From Prosthecobacter gellanilyticus (GTDB lineage Bacteria; Verrucomicrobiota; Verrucomicrobiia; Verrucomicrobiales; Verrucomicrobiaceae): a stretch of DNA of 64,000 nt. The translations under genes and the position numbers were made by a program. The DNA lies in contig NZ_BKAG01000027.1 of the NCBI RefSeq assembly GCF_007992435.1, positions 1-64,000 of the forward strand. The letters are read 5' to 3'. Shown here piece after piece: positions 1-9,205 of this stretch. Under the pieces are notes generated by a model that ran no database searches, was not told the origin of the DNA, and was given only the letters and a program-made list of their open reading frames with translations. The first letter of the stretch is position 1, and each line of letters starts with the position of its first letter.

Positions 1-83
1 CCGCGCGAAGGTGCAGCAGCGATCCATCAGTGACCACGGAACTGAACTCGACCTCACGGAACAGAACCAGGGAAGTGGTCGTC

Positions 84-123
84 AGGCGCGAGACCCCTAA
101 AAAGGTCCGCGCCTCTTTTATTT
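84..123 (+). terminator. Probable intrinsic terminator of a gene left of the window
   Basis: The arms AGGCGCG-A-GACC (84-95) and GGTC-CGCGCCT (104-114) pair around an A-rich loop, and CTTTTATTT follows on the + strand. The opposite orientation has no T-run. It probably ends a rightward gene lying before the window. The first 80 bases may hold that gene's 3' end, but no frame there can be assigned. Confidence 0.5.
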
Positions 124-216
124 GCGCCACTCAGATGGAGCCGCACGGTCATGAAAAGCGGCAGACCCATGTCTGCCGCCAAGATGCTCTCCGAGTGCCG
201 GGGAAACCTCGATGCG

Positions 217-1482
217 TTACCATCCCACCGGCTGTGTCCAGGCGCGCTGCACGTGGTCGGGCTGCGGTGGATTGGCCATCGGCTGGTCGGAGATGATGAC
301 CGCGCGGACGTAGAGCTCTTCACCGGTCAGCGTGTAGCTGGCTTCCAGGCCTTCGCTGGTGGCGAGCACCTTGCCGATGTCAGCACCGTGCTGCAGGCGC
401 TTGGGCTGGGGGTCCTTTTCAGGGGAATCGACCTCGGTCACGGCGCGGTCGTAGTTCTTCAGTGTGCCGCGGAACTCGGTACGGAATTTGGCCCCGGGCT
501 GATCTTTGATCTTCAGGCTCAGCTTGCGGGTGCCTTTGTCGAATTTCACATCCTCCAGCGTGACACCCGTAGAGGCGTAGAAGTCGCCGCGCTGCATGGC
601 TTCGATGAGGGCATTCGCCTCCAGTTTGTCCGCACGCACCATGACCCAGCCTCGTCCAGGGGTGGTGGCGCCGCCGTGGTAGTTGTGGCTGTCATCGGTG
701 CCCACGCCGAAGAGCGGCGTCGCCTTCAGTTCGGCGATGCGGATGGTGTTGGCGATGTCCCAGATGCGCTCGCAGGAAGAGTCCACGCGGGTGGGTTCGC
801 CATCGTAAAAGGTGCTCGGGTGACCGTTGTAGACCTCGAAGAATTTGTCCTCGATCACGTGCGCCAGATCATCTGCTGTCATGGCCCAGCGGAAGTTTGG
901 GTGGTTCACATGCGCGATGATCGGGCGGCCGGTTTTCACCGCCTGTTCGGCGATCAGTTGCAGATTCTGGCGCATGGTCTCGCGGATGGTCTCCACGTCC
1001 TTCTTCGGCTCGATCTGCTCGACCAGGTTCACCGCATTGATGTGGATGGGGGCCTTGTTGAAGCTGGCGGTGACTTCCTCAGCCTGGACGAGCAGGAACT
1101 TGCCGGGCTCCTCCAGCTTCACGCGATACTCCTCCAGGGTCTTCAGGCGTACCTCGACCTTGTCCTTGTCATTCTTGCGGGTCACCACCCAGTCATCGCC
1201 ATAGCGCCTGCGGTACTTGTCCAGCACCTTGGGCCCGAGTGCGATCTTCTTTTTCTCGATGGTCTCCTCCGCCACCCACTTTTCGCCGGCGTTGAGGGTG
1301 TTGTGGTCGGACATGCCCAGGAAGTCGTAGCCCTGGTCCTTGTACCACGCGGAGATCATGTCCGGGAAGTCATTGCCATCACTCCAGAGTGAATGGGTGT
1401 GCGTGTTGCCCTTGTACCAGCGGTCTTCAGCGGAAAGCAAGGCAGGGACGAGGAGAGTGGCGAGAATGGCAGGCTTCGTCAT
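217..1482 (-). CDS. Secreted PHP-domain metal-dependent hydrolase (CehA/McbA-like)
   Basis: A 421-residue protein with a short hydrophobic N-terminus ending near SAEDRW, so probably exported. Right after it comes a PHP metal-binding start, GNTHTHSLWSDG, then YDFLGMSDHNTL at about residues 53-64. HVNHPNF at about 196 and a GVGTDDSHNY region at about 260 fit further PHP metal ligands. PHP proteins of this type hydrolyse phosphoesters or related bonds with a metal cluster; the substrate here is unknown. The gene diverges from the aldose epimerase gene. The PHP family call is firm; the exact activity is not. Confidence 0.82.
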   Translation of the reverse strand: MTKPAILATLLVPALLSAEDRWYKGNTHTHSLWSDGNDFPDMISAWYKDQGYDFLGMSDHNTLNAGEKWVAEETIEKKKIALGPKVLDKYRRRYGDDWVVTRKNDKDKVEVRLKTLEEYRVKLEEPGKFLLVQAEEVTASFNKAPIHINAVNLVEQIEPKKDVETIRETMRQNLQLIAEQAVKTGRPIIAHVNHPNFRWAMTADDLAHVIEDKFFEVYNGHPSTFYDGEPTRVDSSCERIWDIANTIRIAELKATPLFGVGTDDSHNYHGGATTPGRGWVMVRADKLEANALIEAMQRGDFYASTGVTLEDVKFDKGTRKLSLKIKDQPGAKFRTEFRGTLKNYDRAVTEVDSPEKDPQPKRLQHGADIGKVLATSEGLEASYTLTGEELYVRAVIISDQPMANPPQPDHVQRAWTQPVGW

Positions 1483-1730
1483 GATAAATGGAGTCTCTCA
1501 CAAACGCGCCCTCGGAGGCAAGCTGGCAGGATTTCGCACTTTTAGGACTCACGGCCTCAACTTTGACGGTGGGAGCTCGCGGCGTCCCCGCCCGGCTGGT
1601 GGAGGCCTCCTTACCTGCTTTTTTCGTTCTTTCCCTTTCCGTCTGGAGGGATGTGGGTAGTCATGTTTTTCCTTGTCGTTTCCGGTGGCTTCTGAGAACA
1701 AGCTTCCGGGTCAACCCAACTCACCCCGCC

Positions 1731-2828
1731 ATGAAATCCCGCGTTCTCGCCCTGCTGCTCATCGCCATGTCCGCTGCCGCTCATGCCTCCGTGTCTTCTG
1801 AAGTCTGGGGAAAGACCGCGTCTGGTGAGGAAGTGAAGCTTTACACCCTGAAGAATGCGAAGGGTGTGGAGGCCCGCATCACGGACTGGGGTGGCATCAT
1901 CGTCTCGCTGAAGGTGCCGGACAAAGCAGGTGTGTTTGCGGACGTGGTGCTCGGGTTTGACACGCTGGAGCCCTACCTGGGCAAGCACCCGCACTTTGGC
2001 TGCATCACGGGCCGGTATGCGAACCGCATCGGCGGAGCCGCCTTCACGCTGGACGGCGTGCGGTATGAAGTGACCGCAAACTCCGGCAAGAACCACATCC
2101 ACGGTGGCAAGGAGGCCTTTGACAAGAAGCTCTGGAAGTCCGCCGCGCTGGCTGACAAGAACGCCGTGGAGATGCGCTACACCAGCGCGGATGGTGAAGA
2201 AGGTTTCCCCGGCAAGCTTGAATCCATCGTGACCTACACGCTCACGGACGCGGGCGAGCTGCGCATCGACTACCGCGCCACCACGGACAAGCCCACCGTG
2301 CTGAATCTGACGAACCACAGCTACTTCAATCTGGCCGGTGAAGGCAGCGGCGACATCCTGGGTCATGAGATGATGATCCCGAGCGAGCAGTTCACCGCCA
2401 CGGATGACGACCTGATCACCACGGGTGAGCTGGAGAGCGTGATCGGCACACCGCTGGACTTCACGAAGCCGGCCGTCATCGGCGAGCGCATCAACACGAA
2501 CTACAAGCCCATTGTCCAGGGCATCGGCTACGATCACAATTATGTCCTCAAAGGCAGTGGTATGAAGCTGGCCGCACGTGTGAAGGATCCGAAAAGCGGC
2601 CGCGTGATGACCGTGAGCACCACGGACCCAGGTGTGCAGCTTTACTCCGGCAATCATCTCAAGGGCACGGTGGGCAAGAGCGGCCACGTGTATGAGAAGC
2701 GCCACGGCCTCTGCCTCGAGACCCAGAAATTTCCGGACAGTCCGAACAAGCCTCAGTTTCCTTCGGCGGCCCTGCGCCCCGGGGAGACGTATGAGCATAC
2801 CACCGTCTTCCAGTTTTCCGCCGAGTGA
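1731..2828 (+). CDS. galM: Aldose 1-epimerase (mutarotase), exported
   Basis: The 365-residue product interconverts alpha and beta anomers of aldoses. The ATG at 1731 is preferred because it begins a clear signal peptide (MKSRVLALLLIAMSAAAHAS); the frame stays open to 1488 but the extra residues look non-coding. Family landmarks are WGGIIVSLKVPD, GRYANRIGGA, the catalytic histidines in NHIHGG and NLTNHSYFNLAG, and the catalytic Glu in LCLETQKFPDSPN. A periplasmic location suggests it acts on sugars released by extracellular polysaccharide breakdown. Its TGA overlaps an in-frame GTG of the next gene, so the PP2C gene may be cotranscribed. Confidence 0.93.
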   Translation: MKSRVLALLLIAMSAAAHASVSSEVWGKTASGEEVKLYTLKNAKGVEARITDWGGIIVSLKVPDKAGVFADVVLGFDTLEPYLGKHPHFGCITGRYANRIGGAAFTLDGVRYEVTANSGKNHIHGGKEAFDKKLWKSAALADKNAVEMRYTSADGEEGFPGKLESIVTYTLTDAGELRIDYRATTDKPTVLNLTNHSYFNLAGEGSGDILGHEMMIPSEQFTATDDDLITTGELESVIGTPLDFTKPAVIGERINTNYKPIVQGIGYDHNYVLKGSGMKLAARVKDPKSGRVMTVSTTDPGVQLYSGNHLKGTVGKSGHVYEKRHGLCLETQKFPDSPNKPQFPSAALRPGETYEHTTVFQFSAE

Positions 2829-2851
2829 CCGCCCGCTTTTCGATCCCCATC

Positions 2852-3649
2852 ATGCCTGACCTTGCTCCATCTGCACCCTTCGTGCAGGAGCAGGACTTCT
2901 CCGCGCGCCAGTATCGTGGCAAGCGTGAGAACCAGGAGGACTACTATGCCTTTGCCGATGCGGCAGAGCCCGGTGAAACCTCTCTCCAAAGACTCCTGCT
3001 TGTGGTGGGCGACGGCCTCGGTGCACATGCCGGCGGCAGCGTGGCCAGTTATGTGGGGGTGAACGCGTTTGTGCGCGCTTTCCATGAGCATCCGGGCAGC
3101 CAGAGCTTCCGTCTGCGCACGGCGCTTGATACCTCGAACGAGACCATCGGCATGATCACGGCGCGCATGCCCTCTGTGGCACCGCCCATGGGCACGACCC
3201 TGCTCTCCGTGCTGGTTTCCCGCACCCAGATGGAATGGATCAGCGTGGGAGATTCCCCGCTCTTCCTGTATCGTCGCGGCCAGCTCATGCGCATCAATGC
3301 GGACCACTCGCTCACACCCATCTTGGAGGAGCGCGTGAGGCAGGGCCTTCTGACTGCTGAAGAGATGGCGAACCATCCCGAGCGTCACACACTGCAGAGC
3401 GCCGTGCTCGGCTATCCCCTGGCCTTGATCGACTTCCCCACAGAGCCCATGGCGCTGCAGCCAGGAGACATCGTCATCGCCGCCAGTGATGGCATCTTCA
3501 CCCTGGAACACAAGGCTCTCGAAGAGCTGCTGAGCTTCGGCAAGCACACCACGGCAGACAAGATCGCTGACGCCATCCTCTTTGCCATCCGCCGCATCAA
3601 TTTCGACCGCCAGGACAACGCGACCGTCGGCGTGGTGAAGATTAATTAG
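2852..3649 (+). CDS. PP2C-family protein Ser/Thr phosphatase
   Basis: The product has the metal-dependent PP2C motifs in order: RGKRENQEDYY near the N-terminus, VVGDGLGAHAGG, MGTTLL, VGDSPLFLYR, ASDGIFTL, and the terminal DNATVGVV. These residues coordinate the Mg/Mn pair that attacks phospho-Ser/Thr. There is no signal peptide or membrane segment, so it is cytoplasmic. The ATG at 2852 gives 265 residues; a GTG at 2825 overlapping the galM stop would add nine. It could oppose the Ser/Thr kinase encoded about 7 kb downstream, but that is inference only. Confidence 0.88.
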   Translation: MPDLAPSAPFVQEQDFSARQYRGKRENQEDYYAFADAAEPGETSLQRLLLVVGDGLGAHAGGSVASYVGVNAFVRAFHEHPGSQSFRLRTALDTSNETIGMITARMPSVAPPMGTTLLSVLVSRTQMEWISVGDSPLFLYRRGQLMRINADHSLTPILEERVRQGLLTAEEMANHPERHTLQSAVLGYPLALIDFPTEPMALQPGDIVIAASDGIFTLEHKALEELLSFGKHTTADKIADAILFAIRRINFDRQDNATVGVVKIN

Positions 3650-3673
3650 TTAGGTCTTGGCAGGCGCCGTCTT

Positions 3674-3796
3674 GCGAGCCGGAGGCTCGACGGTCTATAG
3701 CCGGTGGTGAAGGTCGCGCAGCGACCGAGAACCACCGGTCAAAACGCAAGGACCCCACCTTCAAGCACGCATCCCGGAGGGATGCCGGAAGCTGGC
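3674..3796. repeat. REP-like palindromic repeat, single copy (family A)
   Basis: Between the convergent PP2C and cysteine desulfurase genes lie three hairpins: CGAGCCGGAGGCTCG (3675-3689), CCGGTGGT...ACCACCGG (3701-3738, with an inner GGTCGC/GCGACC stem) and GCATCCCGGAGGGATGC (3769-3785). The same order recurs in each half of the element at 45421-45710, so this is one half-copy of a dispersed repeat. It may also act as a bidirectional terminator, although no T-run is present. Confidence 0.75.
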
Positions 3797-3815
3797 GAGA
3801 ACACCACAAGCCTGT

Positions 3816-4970
3816 TCAATCCAGAAATCCTTTTTGTTCGGCCAAATGCTTCGCCGTCCGCAAAATCTCCACGGCCGCCGAAAGCGCCTCATCACGCGTG
3901 TTCATCCGTGACATCGAAAAACGCAACGTGCTGCCCGCATGAGCCGCCTCAAACCCCATCGCCTCCAGAACATGTGAGGGATGCAACGAAGCCGTGTGAC
4001 AGGCGGAACCCCCGGAGCAGGCGATGCCGCGCTGATCCAGCACGATGAGCATTCCCGCCGCATCAGCACCCGGCAGACAGATGCTGGTCGTGTTCGGCAG
4101 ACGTGGCGCATTCGCTCCATGCACCCTCGCTCCCGGCCAGCCATCAATGAGCAACTGCTCAAACTCATCACGCAGACTTGTCATCTCCGCAGCTTGGCCG
4201 CCCGCGAGCCAGGAAACCGCGAGCTCGGCCGCCTTGCCCATCGCCACGATGCCCGGCACATTCTCCGTGCCGCTGCGTCTCCCAGACTCCTGGCCTCCGC
4301 CGATGAGCAGCGGCCGGAAAGGTGCGTGGCGGCTAACGAAAAGTGCGCCAACGCCCTTCGGCGCATGCATTTTGTGCCCGCTGAGGCTCAGGTAGTCCAC
4401 GGGCACTGTTTTGACATCGATCCCCACTTTGCCAGCCATCTGCACAGCATCGGCATGCACGAGCGCACCAGCCTCATGAGCCATCGCCAGCATCTCCGCC
4501 ATGGGCGATATCACACCGGTTTCGTTGTTCGCCCAGATCACAGACACCAGTGCGGTGAGTCCAGGTTCGAGGGCCTCGCGAAGTGCTTGCGGACGAGGAA
4601 TGCCGCTTTCATCCACCGGCACGCGTTTCACACGGCCTCCGCGCTGCTCCCAGCGCTCCGCGCCCTCGACCACGGCGGCATGCTCCACCGCGCTCGTGAT
4701 GAGCAGCGGCCTCTGCGGCCATTCCTGCTGCGCAAAAGCCAGCACGCTGTTGATGCTCTCCGTGGCCCCGCTGGTGAAGATGATCTCCTCCGCCTCCGCG
4801 CTGATCAGCTTTGCCACCTGTCCGCGCGCCTTTTCAATCGCACGTCGCGCGCGGCGGCCGGCCGCGTGACTGGCAGAGGCATTGCCATAGTGCTGCGTCA
4901 GGAACGGCAGCATCTCCTCCACCACCAGCGGGTCTGGCGGCGTGGTGGCATTGGCATCGAGATACAGCAT
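3816..4970 (-). CDS. Cysteine desulfurase, NifS/IscS family
   Basis: A PLP enzyme that moves sulfur from cysteine to a persulfide for Fe-S clusters or thio-modification. It begins MLYLDANATTPPDP and keeps the landmarks: SGATESIN, HADAVQ, the PLP lysine in SGHKMHAPKG (about residue 200), GGGQESGRRSGTENV, and the active-site cysteine in GGSACHTASLHPSHVL (about 324). Length (384 residues) is normal for NifS/IscS. Another ATG three codons upstream (4979) is possible. No iscU or iscR partner lies next to it. It follows the parvulin gene on the same strand by about 40 bp and may share its transcript. Confidence 0.93.
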   Translation of the reverse strand: MLYLDANATTPPDPLVVEEMLPFLTQHYGNASASHAAGRRARRAIEKARGQVAKLISAEAEEIIFTSGATESINSVLAFAQQEWPQRPLLITSAVEHAAVVEGAERWEQRGGRVKRVPVDESGIPRPQALREALEPGLTALVSVIWANNETGVISPMAEMLAMAHEAGALVHADAVQMAGKVGIDVKTVPVDYLSLSGHKMHAPKGVGALFVSRHAPFRPLLIGGGQESGRRSGTENVPGIVAMGKAAELAVSWLAGGQAAEMTSLRDEFEQLLIDGWPGARVHGANAPRLPNTTSICLPGADAAGMLIVLDQRGIACSGGSACHTASLHPSHVLEAMGFEAAHAGSTLRFSMSRMNTRDEALSAAVEILRTAKHLAEQKGFLD

Positions 4971-5009
4971 GACCCTCACCTTTGCCTGCGAATGTCAGGA
5001 AGCACAAGT

Positions 5010-5837
5010 TCAGGGCTTGAAGCGCGTGCGCTGCTCAAAGTCGAGCAGCGCCGTGATCTCCTCGCTCACCTCGTCAAAAGATGGCAGGCGCGAGGCTCGA
5101 CGTTCCGTGACCAGCAGCAGATGCCAGCCGAGCTTCGTTTCCACGGGGGCACCAGCCTTGCCGACGGGCAGCTTTTCCACCTGCGTCATGAAATCTTCCG
5201 GCATGCGGCCCGCGCTGATCCAGCCGAGATCACCCCCGAGCACCTTGCTGCGCGCATCTTCAGAGCGCTTCGCGGCCAGGGCTCCAAAGGCCGTGCCTCG
5301 TTGAAGCTCGGCATGAATGCTTCGTATCTCAGCGCTGCGGTCTGGCTTGTTAGGCACATGACGTGAAAGGAAGATGTGATGCACACGATGCCGCGCCGGA
5401 ATGCGCAGCTCTTCCTTGTGCCTTTCATACCACCCGCGCGCGGCCTCCTGGGTGATGGGTGGAAGGCGCGATTCCAGGAACGCACCATCCTGCAAGTCTT
5501 TCACGATGCTCTGCCGCATGTCTGACTTCGTCAGCCTTTGCAAGGCCAGCCGTTCGGCACGGTCCGCATCACCGAGATGAAACTGCTCCTCCCAAAAATT
5601 CAGCTCATCACGAACCTCTTCAGAGATGTCAGATGAAGAGCCCGCCGTGAGACGCTGCATCCGGAGACGCGCATCTTCCTCGAGACGTGTCTTCACCTCG
5701 TCCTTGTTGATCCCAGGTATCCGAAAACGCCATGCCTGCCAGGCTGCGGGAAGCGGATCGCGCGAGGCAAGCACGAGCCACACAACAGCAGCGGTCGCGA
5801 TGAGTAGAAGAAGAAAGAATGCGGCGCGCTTCATCAT
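5010..5837 (-). CDS. Membrane-anchored parvulin-type peptidyl-prolyl isomerase
   Basis: The 275-residue protein has an N-terminal membrane anchor (residues 3-24), a charged helical region, and a C-terminal PpiC/rotamase domain: RVHHIFLSRHV, GTAFGALAAKRSED, GGDLGWISAGRMPEDF and TKLGWHLLLVTER are typical parvulin strands. It resembles PrsA/SurA-type periplasmic foldases. The start (ATGATGA) overlaps the stop of the upstream aminopeptidase gene by four bases, indicating translational coupling and perhaps a joint role in envelope protein quality control. Confidence 0.88.
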   Translation of the reverse strand: MMKRAAFFLLLLIATAAVVWLVLASRDPLPAAWQAWRFRIPGINKDEVKTRLEEDARLRMQRLTAGSSSDISEEVRDELNFWEEQFHLGDADRAERLALQRLTKSDMRQSIVKDLQDGAFLESRLPPITQEAARGWYERHKEELRIPARHRVHHIFLSRHVPNKPDRSAEIRSIHAELQRGTAFGALAAKRSEDARSKVLGGDLGWISAGRMPEDFMTQVEKLPVGKAGAPVETKLGWHLLLVTERRASRLPSFDEVSEEITALLDFEQRTRFKP

Positions 5838-6895
5838 CGGCTCGGGATGGCCTGCATGACCTGCTTGCGACGTGCCTCGGGCTTCAGGCCATGCATCGCG
5901 TCCACATCATCGAAGAAGGTTTCGAGGTCCCCGTTCCGCCGAACCAACATCGCTTCAAAGCCGGGCAGCATTTCATAATAGGAGGAGAGCGTGCCGAGAC
6001 GGGCGTTGTTCACCGGCTTCTTGAACCAGCGCTCGATCTTCATGGCCCCACCATTCCGGCGGTCGAGAGCGAGGGCACGCTGTTGGAAGCGCTCCAAGGT
6101 GGTCTTCTTCTGCAGAAGCTCCGTCTCATGGCTCCGGTAGGTCTGCGCATAGACCACCTTCAGTTCCTTCCGCGTCTCCAGCGCCAGCTTCACGAACTCA
6201 CGCTCCACCTTCTGCTCCTTCTCATATTGAGCCAGGTCCTTCAGCCGGCCGCGGGCGCGCAGCCAGCGCCGCGCTCCCTCCTGGCCCACCGCCGTGGCAA
6301 AGGCCTCGTTAAAGTTCGTGTCACCCCGGAAATATAGGCGCTGGTGGGTCAGCTCATGGAAGATGAGCTCGGCCAGGTCCGCATCCGCCCGACCCAGGAA
6401 CGTATTGAGCAGCGGATCCCGGAAAAAGCCGAGGGTGGAGTAGGCCTCCACACCGCTCACGTAGACATCGTAGCCTTCGGCGCGGAGCCTGTCCCCCTCC
6501 TCAATGGCCAGCTTCTCCTCAAAAAAGCCACGGTAGGCCAGCTTCCCCAGCAGGGGATAGCTCCATGTCTTGGGGACCACGCTGAACTCGGGTGCCGCGA
6601 AGACCACCCACACGGCATAGCGCCGTCCCAGGTTTGTGTAGCGCCGATACTGGCCCTGGGCGGGCAGGTGCAGCTCCTTCTCAGCAAAATCCAGGATATC
6701 GGCCACTGTCGTGAGCTTTTCTTTGAGCAGGGGCTTGGATTTGGGGTCTGCCATCACCTCCCCCACCGGGCGCGCCTTGCGGAGCATCTCCATCTGGCCC
6801 CCCACTGCCTGGGTATAAAAAGTCAGGGTTGAGCAAGAAGTTAGCCCGCCCAGCATCAGACTGGCGCTAAGGATGGCAGAAAAAGCATTCATCAA
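5834..6895 (-). CDS. Lipoprotein, predicted zinc aminopeptidase (COG4324/PF10023 type)
   Basis: A 353-residue protein with a lipoprotein signal; the lipobox LTSC ends at Cys21. A metallopeptidase motif HELTH appears at about residue 188 in LIFHELTHQRLYFRGD, followed by NEAFATAVGQEGARRWL, the pattern of the putative aminopeptidase family PF10023. SGVEAYSTLGFFRDPLL is also characteristic. It should sit in the periplasm, anchored by lipid. The stop overlaps the parvulin start (ATGA). The substrate is unknown. Confidence 0.8.
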   Translation of the reverse strand: MMNAFSAILSASLMLGGLTSCSTLTFYTQAVGGQMEMLRKARPVGEVMADPKSKPLLKEKLTTVADILDFAEKELHLPAQGQYRRYTNLGRRYAVWVVFAAPEFSVVPKTWSYPLLGKLAYRGFFEEKLAIEEGDRLRAEGYDVYVSGVEAYSTLGFFRDPLLNTFLGRADADLAELIFHELTHQRLYFRGDTNFNEAFATAVGQEGARRWLRARGRLKDLAQYEKEQKVEREFVKLALETRKELKVVYAQTYRSHETELLQKKTTLERFQQRALALDRRNGGAMKIERWFKKPVNNARLGTLSSYYEMLPGFEAMLVRRNGDLETFFDDVDAMHGLKPEARRKQVMQAIPSR

Positions 6896-6968
6896 GGTGA
6901 GACAAGACCCTTGCCATCCTCAAAATAGCACCAATTCTGTCAAAACATTCTCCACCCGATTTCTTGCC

Positions 6969-8381
6969 ATGTCCTTTATCCACGATGATTTCCTTCTTTC
7001 GAGCGCGGCAGCTCGACGGCTTTATCATGAATTTGCCAAAGATGAGCCGATCATTGATTACCATAATCACTTGCCGCCTAAGGATATAGCGGAAGATCGC
7101 AAGTTCAAAAACCTCCATGAAATTTGGCTTGAAGGGGATCATTACAAATGGCGCGCAATGCGTTGTAATGGAATCCCAGAATCACTGATCACGGGCTCGG
7201 CCTCGCCCAAGGAGAAATTCATGGCCTGGGCATCCACCGTGCCAAACACCCTGCGCAACCCGCTCTACCACTGGACGCACTTGGAGTTGAAGCGCTATTT
7301 CGGCATCGATGAGCTCCTCAGCGAGAAGACCGCTGCCTCCATCTGGGATCAGACGGAGTCCATGATGAGCACCTGGGGTCTGAATGCCCGCGGCATCCTG
7401 CGTGATCAGAAGGTGCGTGCGCTCTGCACCACGGATGATCCCTCGGACGATCTCTCCGCGCATGAAAAGTGCGCCGCCGATGGTTTCGAGGTCGGCGTCT
7501 ATCCGACCTTCCGTCCAGACAAGGCCTTCGCCATCACCAACTCCCTGAACTGGAATGCCTGGTGTGACAAACTTGGCAAACAGGCGAACGTGGACATCAA
7601 CACTTTCGACAAATTGCTGCTGGCCCTGGAAAAGCGCCATGATGCCTTCCACGCCGTCGGCGGACGTCTCAGCGACCACGGTCTGAACAGCTGCTTCGCC
7701 AATTTCGGCGGTGAAGTCGCCGCGCGTCGTCTGTTTGATCGCTACCGCGGTTCGAATGTGAAGCGCATCTACCCGGACGACATGGAGATCCTCGGCACCT
7801 ACGTGATGATGCACGTCGGCCGTCTGAATGCGAAGCGCGGCTGGACCATGCAGCTCCACCTCGGCCCGATCCGCAACAACAATGCCCGCCTCGCCCGTGA
7901 GATCGGTGCAGATGTGGGTTGTGACAGCATCGGCGACTACCCGCAGGCAGAAACGCTCTCGGCCTTCCTGAATGCGCTCGATTCCGAGAACGCCCTGCCG
8001 AAGACCGTGCTCTACAATGTGAACCCGGCGGACAACTACGTCTTCGCCACCATGGCGGCCAACTTCGCGGACGGCACCACGCCGGGCAAAGTGCAGTTCG
8101 GCTCCGGCTGGTGGTTCCTGGACCAGAAGGAAGGCATGGAATGGCAGATCAATGCACTGAGCAATCTCGGCTTGCTGAGCCGCTTCATTGGCATGCTCAC
8201 GGACAGCCGCAGCTTCATGTCCTTCCCGCGTCATGAGTACTTCCGCCGCACGCTTTGCAACCTGCTCGGCAGCGACATCGAGTCCGGGGTGATGCCTGCG
8301 GATTTCGATCTCGTCGGCGGCATGGTGAAGAACATCTGCTACGCCAACGCCAAGGCCTACCTCGGTCTCGAGAAGTCTTGA
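6969..8381 (+). CDS. uxaC: Glucuronate isomerase (uronate isomerase)
   Basis: Converts D-glucuronate to D-fructuronate or D-galacturonate to D-tagaturonate, the first step of uronate catabolism. The 470-residue product starts MSFIHDDFLLSSAAARRLY and has the amidohydrolase-fold metal site YHNHLPP; KVRALCTTDDPSDDL, RPDKAF, MQLHLGPIRNNN and the C-terminal SFPRHEYFRRTLCNLLG match UxaC closely. The ATG at 6969 was preferred over an upstream in-frame ATG at 6873 that lies inside the divergent gene. No uxaB, uxuA or kdgK homologue lies beside it, so the rest of the pathway must be elsewhere. Confidence 0.95.
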   Translation: MSFIHDDFLLSSAAARRLYHEFAKDEPIIDYHNHLPPKDIAEDRKFKNLHEIWLEGDHYKWRAMRCNGIPESLITGSASPKEKFMAWASTVPNTLRNPLYHWTHLELKRYFGIDELLSEKTAASIWDQTESMMSTWGLNARGILRDQKVRALCTTDDPSDDLSAHEKCAADGFEVGVYPTFRPDKAFAITNSLNWNAWCDKLGKQANVDINTFDKLLLALEKRHDAFHAVGGRLSDHGLNSCFANFGGEVAARRLFDRYRGSNVKRIYPDDMEILGTYVMMHVGRLNAKRGWTMQLHLGPIRNNNARLAREIGADVGCDSIGDYPQAETLSAFLNALDSENALPKTVLYNVNPADNYVFATMAANFADGTTPGKVQFGSGWWFLDQKEGMEWQINALSNLGLLSRFIGMLTDSRSFMSFPRHEYFRRTLCNLLGSDIESGVMPADFDLVGGMVKNICYANAKAYLGLEKS

Positions 8382-8411
8382 ACCAAGGTTGCGTGACAAA
8401 CGCAAAATTTG

Positions 8412-8480
8412 TTAACCACTGATAGACACTAATGACCGAGCAGAGAATGGCTTGGGAAATTAGTGTTTATTAGTGGCTCA
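8412..8480. repeat. Tandem-decamer repeat, inverted pair (family C)
   Basis: The left arm has two decamers on the + strand (CCACTGATAG 8416-8425, ACACTAATGA 8426-8435). The right arm (8458-8476) carries the same pattern inverted (AATTAGTGT, TTATTAGTGG). The core AACCACTRATRGACACTAATG matches copies at 25763, 63449 and 63606. It lies between the convergent uxaC and ECF sigma genes. Confidence 0.7.
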
Positions 8481-8488
8481 AAAACCTG

Positions 8489-9205
8489 CTACCTCCTCAG
8501 CGCGCTCATCAAGTGCTGAAACTCCTCATCGGCCTGCGCGCTGCCTTCCACGGTGTCGGCGATGCGCTTCTTCACCAGCGCACGAAACCGTTTGCGCAGG
8601 CGTAAAACGGATTGCTTCACGGCATCCACACTCATGCCGAGCTCTTTGGCGATGTTCGCCTGGCTTTCAGCCTCGGGATCACCCGTGAGCCAGGGCTTGA
8701 GAAGTTCGAACGCGCGTTGCTTGCCTTCAGTCATCATCTCCGCATCGAGATCTCGCAGGGCCGAGTCCAGCAGGCTGATGGCCCACTGTCGGTCAAAAGC
8801 AGCATCCGGTGCGGACATCTTGTCATCCTGGATCTGAAGTCCTGGAGAACTGCTTTCGCTCGTGTTGTCGATCGGTGTATGCTCCGCACCACCACCACGC
8901 TTCGCGGCCGTGGAACGGTCTCTTTGGTCTGACAAAAAGTGTTTCAAAGCTCCGAGCAGATACGAGCGGAATCTTCCACGCCCTTGCTCCGCCTGCTCTA
9001 GCTTCCCACCCTCCAGCAGGCGGGCGAAGAAGCCGTGCGCCAGATCGCGTGCGGCATCATCCGTGCGTCCTTCGCTGCGCAGAAAGGCCACCACTGGCGC
9101 ATAGTAAGCGGCGCAGAGATCACTGAGCGCAGCCTTGGCGGACGTGTCACCGCCGCGCGAGCGCGCAATGAGTGTCCAGCGGGTGGCCTGGAAAGGAGAG
9201 TTCAT
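8489..9205 (-). CDS. ECF-type RNA polymerase sigma factor, kinase-associated
   Basis: A 238-residue sigma factor. Region 2 features run through TRWTLIARSRGGD, CAAYYAPVVAFLR, DAARDLAHGFFARLLE and GRFRSYLLGALKHFLSDQ; region 4 has an HTH-like stretch (ANIAKELGMSVDAVKQSVLRLRKRFRALV). It directs RNA polymerase to a dedicated promoter set. Its ATG overlaps the stop of the membrane kinase gene by four bases (ATGA), so the two are translationally coupled. No classical anti-sigma gene is present, so the kinase is the natural candidate for the controlling partner. The family call is firm; the regulon is unknown. Confidence 0.85.
   Translation of the reverse strand: MNSPFQATRWTLIARSRGGDTSAKAALSDLCAAYYAPVVAFLRSEGRTDDAARDLAHGFFARLLEGGKLEQAEQGRGRFRSYLLGALKHFLSDQRDRSTAAKRGGGAEHTPIDNTSESSSPGLQIQDDKMSAPDAAFDRQWAISLLDSALRDLDAEMMTEGKQRAFELLKPWLTGDPEAESQANIAKELGMSVDAVKQSVLRLRKRFRALVKKRIADTVEGSAQADEEFQHLMSALRR

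Noticed and set aside
151..1392. Long + strand open frame opposite the PHP gene, and many similar antisense frames across the window
   Set aside because: They mirror real genes on the other strand, have His/Arg/Ala-biased composition and no family motifs; typical of GC-rich DNA.
1488..1730. N-terminal extension of the aldose epimerase
   Set aside because: The internal ATG at 1731 opens a textbook signal peptide; the upstream frame looks like non-coding DNA.
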